Origin: Microstegium vimineum
Lineage: Eukaryota > Streptophyta > Magnoliopsida > Poales > Poaceae
Assembly (NCBI GenBank): GCA_022036555.1
Contig: CM039129.1
Location: forward strand, 21,865,973 to 21,929,972
Length of the DNA stretch: 64,000 nucleotides
Reading direction: 5' to 3'
Position numbers and translations under genes: made by a program. Shown here piece by piece: positions 23,831 through 35,284 of this stretch; within the stretch, counting starts at the first letter, position 1, and each line of letters opens with the position of its first letter. Below the pieces are notes generated by a model that did no database searches, had not been told where the DNA came from, and saw only the letters and a list, made by a program, of their open reading frames with translations.

Positions 23831-24930
23831 GAATGAGTTGAATATTTTGGGATTTTCCAACATGATTTGATCCCCCCACTTATATGACATGCCCTACCCA
23901 AGATAGCAAGGTAAAATTTGGGTTGACAATGCATTCACCCTTTGTAATTTGTGTATAGCATATATGCATAACTCTTGTTCAAATTGGGCCATTCATGAAA
24001 AACAAAATGTGTTTGAATGTACATATGCTACCCTATTGCTTCTATGATTTGATTGATTAGTATAACATAGGGATGTTGATAAGCGCACCCTACATTTTTA
24101 AATCTAAAATTTCCCTTTATATTTAACCAACATGGATAAGAAAACCCATTGCAAGATGTGTGAAGAAGCTTGTCCATGGTTTTAAAACCCATGTTAATAT
24201 ATAGGAAAAGGGTCTAATTGAATCTAATTTGAAAATCACACATCATTTTCAAAATTGATTTTGATGAAACTTTAACTAGTGACCCTTTGGGGTAATTTAT
24301 GACAAAGGGGAGAGCTGTGAAAAAAAAATATAAAAACGCAAGAAGAAGTGTAAAGGACAAAAGGGGAGAGTTTTAAAAAGTAAAAATTTTTAAAAATTTG
24401 AGCACGCAAGTGGGGGGAGCAACCCTAGAACAAGTTGTTGCATTTAAATGTGCATTCACACAATCTTGTTTGCATTATATTTATTTAATATGACATGCTT
24501 GTGTGTTCATGATTGTTTGATGTTTTGATCACTAGCAAATGGTGTTAGCAGAACCATAGTTTATTTTTTTTTTTAATTTGGGTTTCGTTTAACCATGTTG
24601 CTAAGGGATGTATAAATGGTGCACTTTGAATGGTATCAGCTTAAAAGGTCAAAATTCTTATCCCTTAGCATATGTCAAATTTGCTATTGTTCACCCCCCT
24701 CCAAAATTTCCTATCTAAGCATATGTGAAAACTTTGACTCATTTTCAAGAAGTGCACATAGTAGGGGGGGGGTAAACACTATCAAACCAATTTTAAAAAG
24801 ATTCCCATTTTCTCTATTTTTCATATATTCCAAGGGGTATCAAGCATTTCAAGTTGAAATCAAAATCATATTTATATCTTTATATCGGGTTCCATCAATT
24901 CCCAAAAAGGGGGGAATTAAAGACCCCATA
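23831..24930 (+). other. Element A 3' non-coding region with repeated polypurine tracts
   Basis: Purine-rich runs recur at about 24,303-24,316, 24,358-24,371, 24,408-24,420, 24,763-24,775 and 24,904-24,921. The last sits directly before the LTR and is the expected plus-strand primer. Several tracts upstream of the 3' LTR are a described Sirevirus trait. No coding sequence seen. Confidence 0.55.
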
Positions 24931-26658
24931 GTAATTTTGGTAATTGAGAAGCCTAAGTACAAACCCTATCTCCAGGGGTTAAAGAGGTTAGATACCCCTA
25001 TGGAATATGTGAAAGTAGGGGAGCAAGAAAGGGTGGGGGAGACCAAAAGCCCACACTTGGAGAAGAAGAGAGAATTGGAGAAGCCCCTAAAGCTAATCAA
25101 GGCAAAGGTAAAAGTAGGGGATTTTTCGTTTGGTGATAAAGACACCAAGTGGGGGGATCACATTTAGGATAGACAACCATATATTAAGGGGGGAAATTAA
25201 AAAGTGATTGCGGTTTGTCAAGTCCCACTAGATGTTATCTATATTGCAATGCATTTAGACCTACTGTCATCACCTTGCTTAAAAGGGAAAGAGAATCATG
25301 CCAAACCCGCCCCCTGAAAGGGTTCTAAGTACTTGGCACTTTGGGCAAAGGGGGAAAAACAGAGACAAATTTGGGCAAAATTAAGGCGTCGGACGCTGGG
25401 GGCCGGACTCTAGCAAAAGCACGCCGGGGCGCCCAAAGGACAACCCTAGCCATTAAGTGAAGACCAGGGGTCGGACGCGAGGATCATCTGTGGGGGAAGC
25501 GACAGACGCGCCGTCGGAAGATGGGGCTCTCAGGTGCTCTCTGGTCCTTTCTGCTCGCAGCGACGGACGATTTGGGAAGGGCTCTGAAGACTTTGGTGAG
25601 GAGCGTCCGTCGAGCTTCCCGAGAGCCCTGCAAAAGAGCAGCTTGAGGGATGGGGGCCGGACGCTGAAGGCCAGGCGTTTGGGCACTGCGACGAAGCGTC
25701 CGTCGGGCGAAGAAATTTTAAAGACAGGGGGCGGACGCTCACGGGCGCCGTCGCACCCGTGAAGAGCGTCTGTCGCCAACTTAACAACCCCAAAGTAGTG
25801 GCTTTTAGGGAGGTCGAAAATATGTGGTGCCGGGTTTGGGGGGCTCTCTCTCGCAATTTGAAACACTTTTAGACCCTCTGAGCTGAGCACACTCTCTCAC
25901 ACTCATCTCCATGCTTGGGTATGAAACCCAAAGAGTTTAGGATCAAAGGGTTTCGCTATAACTTCATCTGTGGCACTTGGGAGGCGTTCCGCGGGGGGTT
26001 TTTTGTTACTCTTTGGGATTTCCTCACCTAGACGTTTGGACAGCGGGGGTGGGTTTGAGAACTTTGTGCTTTTTCTTCCCTCGACCACAAGGGTTGTAAG
26101 GGGGTTTTTGTGCCTTCCCCGCTGAAGATCGCAATTGGCAACTCTAGTGGATTGCGCGTGGCTTGTGTGAGCCTCATTTGTGTTGGTTGTGCGGCACCCC
26201 GGGTACGGGTTTTTGGGGTGTAATGCCAATTAGCGCGGGAACCTCCAAGGGGGTGCCTCGCCACAACGGGGATAGCTAGTTTGGGAAACTAGGAACCTCA
26301 GAAGAAAAACAAGGCAAACCCCTTTTTTCCCTTGTGAATTTATTTGGGCGGGGTCACTTTATTGGTTCATCCATCCTCTACAACGGGGGTATAACCTTTC
26401 TATCTCACCTTTTCATTTCTTTGTAGAGAATTTTTGGGTTTTTGGGAGTTGCTAACTCTCAGCGGGATAGTTGTGTAGGGGTTCTGGGACCTAGAATTTA
26501 GGATAGAAATTGTGGAAGGGGGCTTCGCAACACCCAAGGCTGTGCAAAATTCGTTTCGCTTCTTAGTCATCTAACATTGTTTCTTGAGGTTTCTTTGAAA
26601 GTTTTTAAAATTAGGCTATTCCCCCCCGCCCCCCTCTAGCCATTGCATAGGCCTTTCA
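24931..26658 (+). repeat. 3' LTR of element A
   Basis: Collinear with the 5' LTR along its whole length: start (TTTTGGTAATTGA), middle (AGGCAAAGGTA, ACACCAAGTGGG, GATTGCGGTTTGTCAAGT), motif array (25,385-25,780), U5 (TGTTGGTTGTG, CCAATTAGCGCG) and end (CTCTAGCCATTG...CTTTCA). About 1,728 bp versus 1,800 bp. The differences are indel-rich. Confidence 0.75.
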
Positions 26659-27880
26659 CTCAAAAGGGTTTGTTCACCGGAAAAAGGGGAAAGATATTTG
26701 AAGGGGGCAGGGGAAAATTTTTAAAAATACCCCCCCCCCACAAAAAACACCCCACAAGTCCCAAAGCCGTTACACTCAATTTTTAGCTGTCTGCACACCC
26801 GGACGCTGATAGTGTGAGCGGCCCCGGACCAAAACGCACGCGCCCGGGAAAACCTCACATACACAAATTTTAAAATTTGGGTTCCCGGGGCGTCCTGACA
26901 CACCCTTTTAGTCCGGACCCCTAACTCCGGTTTGCGTTCAGATTCATTTGAGCTCTCGGGTTCTTCTTTGTATAGTCCAGACACGAGGAATTGGCCCGGA
27001 CACCAAACTCCGGAAAACCCGCCCGGGAAAGGTTTGGGGAAGTTTTTTTGGGAACCTTTTCTGTGTGGGGCCAAAAACGAAAGACTTTGGGTCCAGACCC
27101 TACCCCCTCCCCCGGGAAAACCCAATTCCCAAAAAAAAGGCATTTGCGTTTTGGAACCTCTCTGCATTTTTTTCGGACGCAATCACTTTAGCCCGTACAT
27201 GCACTTTTGCAAGGTCCGGGCCCGCTTTGATTTAAATTTAAAAACCAAAACCCCCTAGGTGCCCAGGCCCGCACCCCAATTTGGTTCGGGACCCAAAGGG
27301 GACTTAGTACGGGGAGTTTCTTCTGAGGCTCAAAACTTGATCGGATTTGCACACTTCAAAAATAGAAGTTGCTCACCATCATTTTTTAAAGGGGTTGTTC
27401 TAAAGCTTCCTAGAGCTATTTTTGGGACAATTTGTGCACCACACCCACATCATTAGCCTCTCCTGGGTCAAGCTACTAGATAGACCCCTTAAAGAAACCC
27501 CCCAAAAGGTAAAATAAAGGTTTTAAAAACCCTACTCTAATTTATCTCTCAACCAAAACGCCCACTTAGACCAAAGTCTATGCTTCAACCTTCTCCCCAA
27601 TCCTTTGAAAACCGAAACGAATCCATAAGGGATACAATAATCCCATTGATCTTTCCAATCAATCTCCTTAACCGTAACCAAAACGGGTCTAATTTCCTCG
27701 CAAAACACAAAAATGGGCCCATAGTAATTTTGAAATTTGTCTTTAAACCCACCGAAACTTTAGGGCCTAGAGGGCTTTCAACGCTCCAGCTCTCCAGGGT
27801 GTTGGTCGGACTGTCCCTCTGCCTTTTTAATTTTTGGGCGGACGGTGCCCCTGTTTGCCAAGGTTGTATGTGAAATTGTG
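26659..27880. repeat. Degenerate LTR-like region with TCCGGA motifs
   Basis: Recurrent GTCCGGA, CCCGGACAC and GTCGGACTGTCC motifs (26,800-27,260 and 27,800-27,850) suggest the U3 of another Sirevirus-like LTR. The edges are not visible. Open frames on both strands have no recognisable domain. Confidence 0.3.
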
Positions 27881-30800
27881 ACATATCCCAAGCAAAGCAA
27901 TTCAGATTGTGTCTTGCTCAATTTTTATTTTTTTATATTGTTTGAATTACCTTTTTTTTTTAGCTAATTGCTTGAATTACCTTTATGGATGGCGAAATAG
28001 CTCCTCTCAACAGTGGATTTTACGTCTTTTTTTACACGTTGATTGCTACTTAAAATCCAAATTTCCCCGAATCATATTTTATATTTTATTAGGAGAGAGA
28101 GGGGCATTTTCCCTACACCTGCGAGTATCTACCCCCCGCTATTTCAAAGTAGTACGAAACGGGACGCGGCGAGTCCCGGCGAATTAGCGCTGAAACCCCA
28201 CACAAGCTAAAATACCGGACCCAAAACGGAAACCCCCGGCGTATGGTCAGCCCCTATTTTTCCCAGAGAAAATTTTTTTTTACCTTTTTAAAATGAGCCG
28301 TATATTTTCATGCAGCGTGCAATTTCGGTTGGCGGTGAAGGGGGTGCATATAAATATAAAGGGAGTATGAACTGGTACTAAATTTTTCAAAATTTTTGTA
28401 TGAACCAATAATAAAAATACATCTGAGATGGGGACCGAGGGGTTATGAAGTATGTACATATACATTATTTTATTAATTAGAGAGTATATTGATTAAAAAT
28501 CCTCACATACCACCTTCCAAGTACAAGACATAAATTTTTTAATTAGTAACAGTAGTATGTTTACATACGCACAAATTCAGTAGTAAAAGTAAGCAAAACT
28601 TTTTCATGAACAAGATTTTGTTATGCATATTTTAAATAAAGTTTGAGGGAAATTTTTGTATACATAAAGTCAAGAAGTATAAGTGCATACTTAAACCACA
28701 TATAGAATCAGATTACAAAAATCCCTCACGTATGGAGACATTCAACCAAGAGAGTATATATTTTTACTATTTTTAAATAAAAATATGTGTATATTTCTAT
28801 GAAAATAATTTTATATATAATAATAAAAACTCACACGGAAGCGCTATTACCCCCACAGCTCAAACCAACCCGCCAACCGCCTCGAGTCTCCCTCGCCCAG
28901 TCACGCCGTAGGGGACCCACCTCCGCCTGAGCTCCCCGCCGGGGCCCGCCTGTTTCAAACCAACCAGGGAACCGCCCTCGAGTCCCCCCTCGCGCCAGCC
29001 CGTTTCGTGGTTTTTCCCCAAAAAAAATATGTGCATACTTCTAATTAACAGGGGGGTTCAGTATTTTTATACCAAAAAAAAACATGTTTAAATTTTTGAA
29101 AAAAAAAATACTGAAAATTTGAAATTACCCCCTAATTTGTATTTGCATTTTCGCCCTCTAAAAAAGTATTGATGTTTTTCAACCCTAATCAGTATTTTTA
29201 CAGAACCATAAATTAGTATTTGTATTTCCTTTGCTAACCCAAGTTTGGATGGCAACCAAATTACTAATGACAAATATTACATATATTTAAAAAATAGTAT
29301 AATAAATAACTTAATGGCAAAGCTTTTTAAAAAAGGGTTTCCCCAATTAATATGCATGCATGCCTATAGCATGAAACCCAGCTCACATGCAAAAATCAAA
29401 AAAAAACCCAAAAACGGCATGCCCGTGAGAATTTCTAAGCGAGTGCTATGGGGCCACGGGGGGACAAGAAGAAAAAGGCAGTACTGCAGACCGATTTGGG
29501 AAAAAAAAAAACATGGCAGCCCCCAGCACGTGTAGCGCTCGCGAGGAAAAAAAAAGCGAACTCCAGGTGGGGCGGTGCGGGAGCGTTTGTGCGCCCTGGG
29601 ACGTACGGGTCGGACGTGAGAGATGGGGGGGTTTGGACGGGTTGATTATTTTAGTTTTTTGGGTCCATGGTGTAGAACCTGGGGGAAAAAATCTTTTCAT
29701 ATAAAATAATAATAAATATAAAAGACCCTACTTTTTAAACCCAATCTGGTTATTGAATATTTTTTTTTTTTTAACATTTCACTGTAGTATTTTATTTCTA
29801 GTAACCCCAACTTTAATAATTTATTAACATCTCACCGAAAGGGTTTTTTTTTAGGTGGGGCAAAGCAGTAATAAAAACCATAATGAGTAATAAATTATTA
29901 CCTGTTGGATTCGCCAAAATAAAATTTTACGGGGAGGTGCTAAAAAGAATTTAACAGCAAGCTACAAAATTTGTGTATCCCCATTAAAGTATTTTTTTCC
30001 CCGGGTGAGGCCAGCATTAACAAAAATTCATACAGGGGAGTAATAAAATTTTTTAAACTGCTGGATTCACTGGAATAAAATGTTGCAGTGGGTGCTAAAT
30101 CTAAAATCTAATAATAAAGAGGCAAAATTTTAGCCTTTTTTTTTTCATTCTTTTCCCTTTTTTTTAAAGATCCGTCTCCCCTAACTACTCGAAAGGGGAA
30201 GAGTTTTTTTCGCCCTGGACTTATATATATTTAACACTTTCTCATATACGGGGTTAGAATAGATTTTTGCATCTAGCAGGGAAACAGAGTTCATTTTGGG
30301 AGAAATTAATTGTAAACCAAATAGCTTTTATCAAACACGTAAGATTTCCAAAAACCCATGAAAAAGAATTCTAATCCAAAAGAAATTGAAAATTTTAAAA
30401 AAAGAAATTAAGCTAAAAAAAAAATTTAATCAAAAACCCGAAATGGGGTAATAAGAATAGAAATTAAGCAATCATGTGTTATGGGTACTAACCCAAAACA
30501 CATGTTTTAAAATAAACAACCAAAGTTTAAGCATCTGATTTGCAAAAAAAATTATTTACGGAAACATCTCAAAAAGGGGGGCCGGGGTTTTGATCCTGCT
30601 TTTGGGAGGAATTTCAAATCTACGCTAAAAAATTTTAAGTTTTTGGGCCTTGGAATTTGACATTCCACCATTTTTCCAAAGTCCATAATTAACCCTATCT
30701 CAAATTCATAGGGTGGGAGAGGGAATTTTATTCTATAGATCACCATTCCCTATTTTTATTTGCAAAAAATTTTTTAATATGTTGTTAAAATTTCCCTCTT

Positions 30801-31100
30801 TCTACGATAAAAATTTCAACAAATAAATAAAGTCTCTCATATAGTGAACAATAATATGCCTTTTAATTCTATACAAATATTAGCTTTAAATTTAAAATGT
30901 TTTCGAAAGAAATAAAGCGCGCAGCTACCCAGGGGGAAACCCCACTTTGTAAAATTGTAGGCGGAAAGGGGTGGCGACGACGATCAAACCCTAACGCAGA
31001 GAGTGTAGACCACGGCCCCATTTTTGACAGGGTTCGGGCCGGCAAAACACCGTAATAAACCCCATTCCTGTTTTTGGTGGGTGGAAAAAATTTATCTGAT
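27881..31100. other. AT-rich sequence without recognisable genes
   Basis: No protein domain recognised. A GC-rich island at about 28,855-29,010 holds an imperfect direct repeat (CAAACCAACC...GCCTCGAGTCTCCCTCG, twice about 95 bp apart). Two diverged copies of a roughly 65-bp segment lie at about 29,884-29,947 and 30,038-30,103. The rest is A/T homopolymer-rich, and base quality looks poor. Confidence 0.5.
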
Positions 31101-32500
31101 ATTAGGTTACAAGATCTTAGATGGGTCTGAGAGAGGGGATTTTGGGGGGGGGGTCTCTCGCCTTATATAGCCGGGGAAAAACAGGGTTACAATTTCCATA
31201 TCCTGACAGATTACGATCGGCCCTTAAAAGGGAAGGATTCAGTCTATCTACCCAGGATCTTCCTTGGCGAGGGAAGGCTTCCCTTTGGAGTCTTGGGGAA
31301 ACACGACGGGCCCAGTCGCCCCGGGCCCCAAGGGGCCCCACCATGGGCCTTCTCCTGGTCGTTAGGCCATAAGGTCCCTTATGATAAAAGCCGAGGTAAT
31401 TCCCCAACAAGTCCCCGAGCACGGGTTTTATTCTTTTGGGGGAGTCCCCCAGCGTCATCCTAAGAGGTATTCAGCTGGTCGACATCATGCGTCGTGGGCG
31501 GCGGGGAAAGGGCCCCCACCAGGCTGCCTGCCCGAGGTGCTGCTCGGGGGAAACCCCCTGACCAGGGCGGGGTCGTCAAGAGCATCGTAGCGCGTGTGCG
31601 AGCTGGGTCGCTCGTCGGATGCTGGGGGCTGCTTTTTTGGGGGGATGTGACGTGCTAAAGAAGAAAAACTTTTGAAAAAAACCCCTTTCCAGGTGAAGTG
31701 TACCCACTTAGACCCCTTCAAAAACAATAAAAAAGCACAGAGTTTTTTTCCCAGAAAAAAAATCAGTACATTCACCGCAAGGTAAGTGTACCCACTTAGT
31801 CCCCGAACATGGTAGCGGGGGGAAGTATGCACTGGTGTCATGCTTTATATAAAAAGAGCTAATGTTTGTAACTAAAGATTGAAGCATGAGGGTTTTGGGA
31901 AAAAAAGACTGTGGATACCCGGAGTCTCCGAGCCTGATGTAAGAAACTGGAAGCTTCTTGATCAGGATCATATATGTGGAAATTGAAAAAACTGAAAAAA
32001 TTTAGTTTTGTAAGAAACGACTGTGACACCCCCTAGTCCCGAGCCTGATGGAAGGAGCTATGAAGGTACTTGCATCGGGATCATTTTAATCTTTTTCGCT
32101 TCCCCGGGGGTCAGTCCCCGGGGGGTTGTCATGCTTTGCGTCGTCGTTTTGTGTTCCCCGGCTGCAGTCCCCGAGCCCCTTGGGTCGGTTTTGTCGTTGG
32201 TGCAGTCGCCAGCCTGGGGCGAGGATCGACCAGGGGAGCCAAGGGCATAGATGCTATCGATGGGGAGTCCCGAGTGTGGGTTTTATGCATGCTCGCGGGT
32301 CTTGCCCACCAGGCTACAAGCCATGTAAATGTAGCTGAAAAAAAAAGAAATTTTAACAAAGTTGGGTGTCCAGTCCCCGAAAACTGTAGCGTTTGTGATA
32401 TTCCCAAAATCATTAACCGGGAAATAAGGAATAAAAATAGAATTAAATATGTAAGGAGAATGAAAAGGGGGTAAAGGGGCCCAAATAGCCGCGTGGTCAC
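31101..32500. repeat. LTR-like region with a dispersed AGTCCCCGAG motif
   Basis: AGTCCCCGAG or a close variant occurs about nine times (31,409; 31,798; 31,922; 32,034; 32,112; 32,165; 32,265; 32,372 and a shorter form near 31,443). Two of them continue GAGCCTGATG. A TTATATAGCC TATA-like site lies near 31,162. Such arrays occur in LTRs of some grass gypsy elements; the boundaries are not visible. Confidence 0.4.
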
Positions 32501-32886
32501 GGCCCAAGTCACGACGCAGAAAGTGGGTGTGGCGGTTCCTTTATTTGGTCGTTGCGGTTTTCCCAAAAAACCCCGGAAGCATCCCCCCCTGGGGATAAAA
32601 AGAAAACAGCGGCGGCGGCGGTCTCCACATCCCTTTTTTTTGGGGGTTGGGAAATTTCTTGCGTTTTTCGATCTGCTTTGCTCCGGGTCTTGTGCCACCG
32701 TGAATCTTGGTTTTTTTTCCATCCTTATTTATCCTGGCGATGGGTCCTCGGAGGAAAACCCAAAAACCGTTTTTCGACGAAAAGGGGGGGAAAAATCCCC
32801 CAAGGATGGTGGATTGGCTTCCAGACTGGGCCAAGTATTGGGCCCCAAAGGGACCCCGAAGGGGAGGATTCCAACTTCTCGTTACC
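32501..32886 (+). other. Possible first-exon fragment, truncated by the gap
   Basis: An ATG at about 32,740 opens a proline/lysine-rich frame (MGPRRKTQKPFF) that stays open to the N run. It resembles the basic starts seen in the antisense frames of the Tat elements further right, but is too short and too error-prone to assign. Confidence 0.25.
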
Positions 32887-32986
32887 NNNNNNNNNNNNNN
32901 NNNNNNNNNNNNNNNNNNNNNNNNNNNNNNNNNNNNNNNNNNNNNNNNNNNNNNNNNNNNNNNNNNNNNNNNNNNNNNNNNNNNNN
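32887..32986. other. Assembly gap of 100 N
   Basis: Exactly 100 N, the conventional scaffold gap of unknown size. Sequence quality changes sharply across it. Confidence 0.99.
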
Positions 32987-33110
32987 TTGATAAGCTTTCC
33001 AAAAAGTGCTAGAACGTCCCAATCGGAGTCCGTATGAAGTCGTGACAACCGTCGCAAGTTTGGACTCTTCTGCAGTCCGAATTGAACTTTCCAAAACGTG
33101 TTGGACTTGG
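32987..33110 (-). repeat. Inverted fragment of the gypsy 3' untranslated region/LTR
   Basis: The reverse complement reads ACGACTTCATACGGACTCCG, then a GACGTTCT...TTTTTGGAAAGCTTATCAA tail, matching about 7,006-7,070 and 13,614-13,676. Truncated by the gap. Confidence 0.7.
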
Positions 33111-33995
33111 ACTCTTTGTTTCCTTGGATCCAAAGTGACGTGATGGCCTGGTGGAGGATGTTAGGAACACTTGGATTTGGTCCCCAATCAACTTCATTGA
33201 CCATCCATGCTTTCCATATGCAATCTAACCGTTCCTTGATCCTCCATGTAAGCAATTCTGAGAATGAAAACATACACACTTCATAGTGCAGCACCCATTC
33301 GTCAAATGTAACAATGATAAACCTCATATAGAATGGTTTCACCTTTGGTATAGAAGTGGTTGGCATGGTCATATCTAAGCCGGTGATGTCCTCATGAGTT
33401 GGGAAGAGAGTAAGAGCCCTAGAGAGAGAGTGATTCGTGAATCCATCCATCCACTTGTCTAGTTCTTCCAAGAGTTCAAGTGTGCATCCTCTAGTTGTGA
33501 AGCTTGAGTGAGTCAAGCGAAGATCGAGGCTTGTTACTCTTGGTGATCGACATCACCTAGACGGTTCGGTGGTGCTCGGAGGAAGGTGATCGTCGGAGGA
33601 TTGTCGGCGGCCCTTCTCCATCGACTTGTGATCGGTTGTGGGCGGTTCACCGAGCTGGACTGGCAAAGAACCATCCCGTAGAGAGCACTCATCCCGTGCG
33701 CAGGATTGAGGGGGAGCAATACCTTGCGAGGTGCTCCAACGAGGACTACGGGGAGTGCCGACTCCTCGATACCTCAGCAAAACATCGCCGTGTCAAGCAT
33801 TTCTATCCCTAGCTCTTTCATACCGCATTACTTTCCGCATCGTTCTTACTTTCATTGGCTTGCTACCGCTTTCATAGTCTAAGACACACTAATCAGTAGG
33901 CACCGGGTGATTGGCACTTGATAGGATTTCATATTTGCTTTAGAAATTTGAAATAATCCCAATTCACCCCCCTCTTGGGCATTTTGATCCTTTCA
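33111..33995 (+). repeat. 5' LTR of Sirevirus-like element B, right part
   Basis: Ends ATTCACCCCCCTCTTGGGC...CCTTTCA, the same style of end as the element A LTR. It shares the U5 segment CTTGTTACTCTTGGTGAT with about 2,527-2,544. It is followed by a primer-binding site. The left part is outside the contig or replaced by the gypsy fragment. Confidence 0.6.
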
Positions 33996-33997
33996 AT

Positions 33998-34009
33998 TAG
34001 TATCGGAGC
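33998..34009 (+). other. Primer-binding site (tRNA-Met type) of element B
   Basis: TAGTATCGGAGC, two mismatches from TGGTATCAGAGC, two bases after the LTR end. Confidence 0.6.
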
Positions 34010-34025
34010 AAGGTTTGCTCTAAAT

Positions 34026-35264
34026 TGTAGGGTTATGAGGTTCCTACGCTAGCCAGAAAACAAAATTTTTCGACACCATAAACCAGGAACTAGTCCTAGT
34101 TATAGATCACAGGGTTACCACTAGATGTGCAGGTGCAGCGGAAGCGACTTGATGTAGTCGTGCGTGTCGCAACAATGCCGTGCAGTTGCGAGGTTGTCTA
34201 TCTCAACGTATCTTACTCGTGGTTCGTCCTTGTGCTCCAGATGCAGCACCTCCGAGGAATCCCACACGTGCAGGGAAGAAGCGTCACGCCTCTAGACTGC
34301 TAGGTCCGCGAAGAGTACTAGGCATGAGCGTGGGGAGCGCGACGGCGGCTGCCAAAGGATGTAAGTCTAACTCACCCCGTGCCTCCCCTTGCTTATATAG
34401 GCGTGCTAATGAGTTCCCACGTTGGAGGCCCATTAGCAACCCTAAACCTAGTCTAATTCGGGTCCAACCCGAATTAGGCTTCTAGCCCCTCAAGCGTGCG
34501 ACCCTATCGGTTCACGCACACATAGACATGGCCCAAGTACTCTTACTCGACCAATAGTTGATAGCGGCCTCTCGCAAGGCGTGTCAACTCCTATGCATAC
34601 GCTACGATCATATCAGACGAACCACTACAATACAATATACATGTTATTCCTTTGCCTTATGATATTTGGTCCAACTCGTGGGTTAACACTTAACCCAAGA
34701 ATGGCCATGCATTTCATGATCTAATCATTTGAGTGATCCAGTGATATCTCTCTCTCATGGAGAGTGGCAAATTCCATCTTGATTACTATGTCTCACAGCA
34801 TGTTTCCTGACAAACCCGAAAGTCACCTTTATAACTACCCAGTCACGGAGTAGCGTTTGGTAGTCCCAAGGTAGGTCGTTTCACATCTTGAGTACATACG
34901 ACAATCTCAGGTTTAAGGACATAACGTACATGATGTGTATAGAGACAATCTCATGTTGGGTCTGTCCAGCACCATGTCCTATATGTGCCCACATTATTAG
35001 TTCGACATCTCCATGTCCATGACTTGTGAAACATAGTCATCAACTAATAATGTGCTGATCCAATATTCATGTACATTCTAGTACAAACTTCGATCAGGGA
35101 CAACTTTAGAATAACCATACAAGTAAAAGAGTTTCACAAACAATTCACATAATTGCTTATCGATAAAAGTTGTCTTTAATGGATATTCATTGAACTCATA
35201 ATATGTCATGGATACAAGGAAATACAATCATCTCTATGATTACCTCTAGGGCATATTCCCAATA
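34026..35264 (-). repeat. 3' LTR of copia element C
   Basis: About 1,239 bp, near-identical to 40,600-41,845 in the same orientation. On the minus strand it begins TATTGGGAATATGCCC (canonical TG apparently changed to TA) and ends CCCTACA. A purine-rich tract precedes it on the minus strand, so it is the 3' LTR. Confidence 0.88.
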
Positions 35265-35284
35265 GTCTCCCACTTGCACTAGAG
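35265..35284 (-). other. Polypurine tract of copia element C
   Basis: The minus strand reads AAGTGGGAGAC directly before the 3' LTR. Confidence 0.7.

Noticed and set aside
24616..25167. Plus-strand frame of 183 codons
   Set aside because: It crosses the 3' non-coding region, polypurine tract and LTR start of element A and has no domain.
26659..26675. Target-site duplication for element A
   Set aside because: The bases after the 3' LTR (CTCAA) do not match those before the 5' LTR (TCTAG); poor base quality on the right prevents a decision.
28855..29010. GC-rich island as a host gene promoter or 5' untranslated region
   Set aside because: No downstream coding exon could be found and base quality is poor; kept only as a repeat observation.
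32725..33516. Minus-strand frame of 263 codons across the first gap
   Set aside because: It includes 34 unknown residues from the N run and runs antisense through LTR sequence; the frame across a gap of unknown length means nothing.
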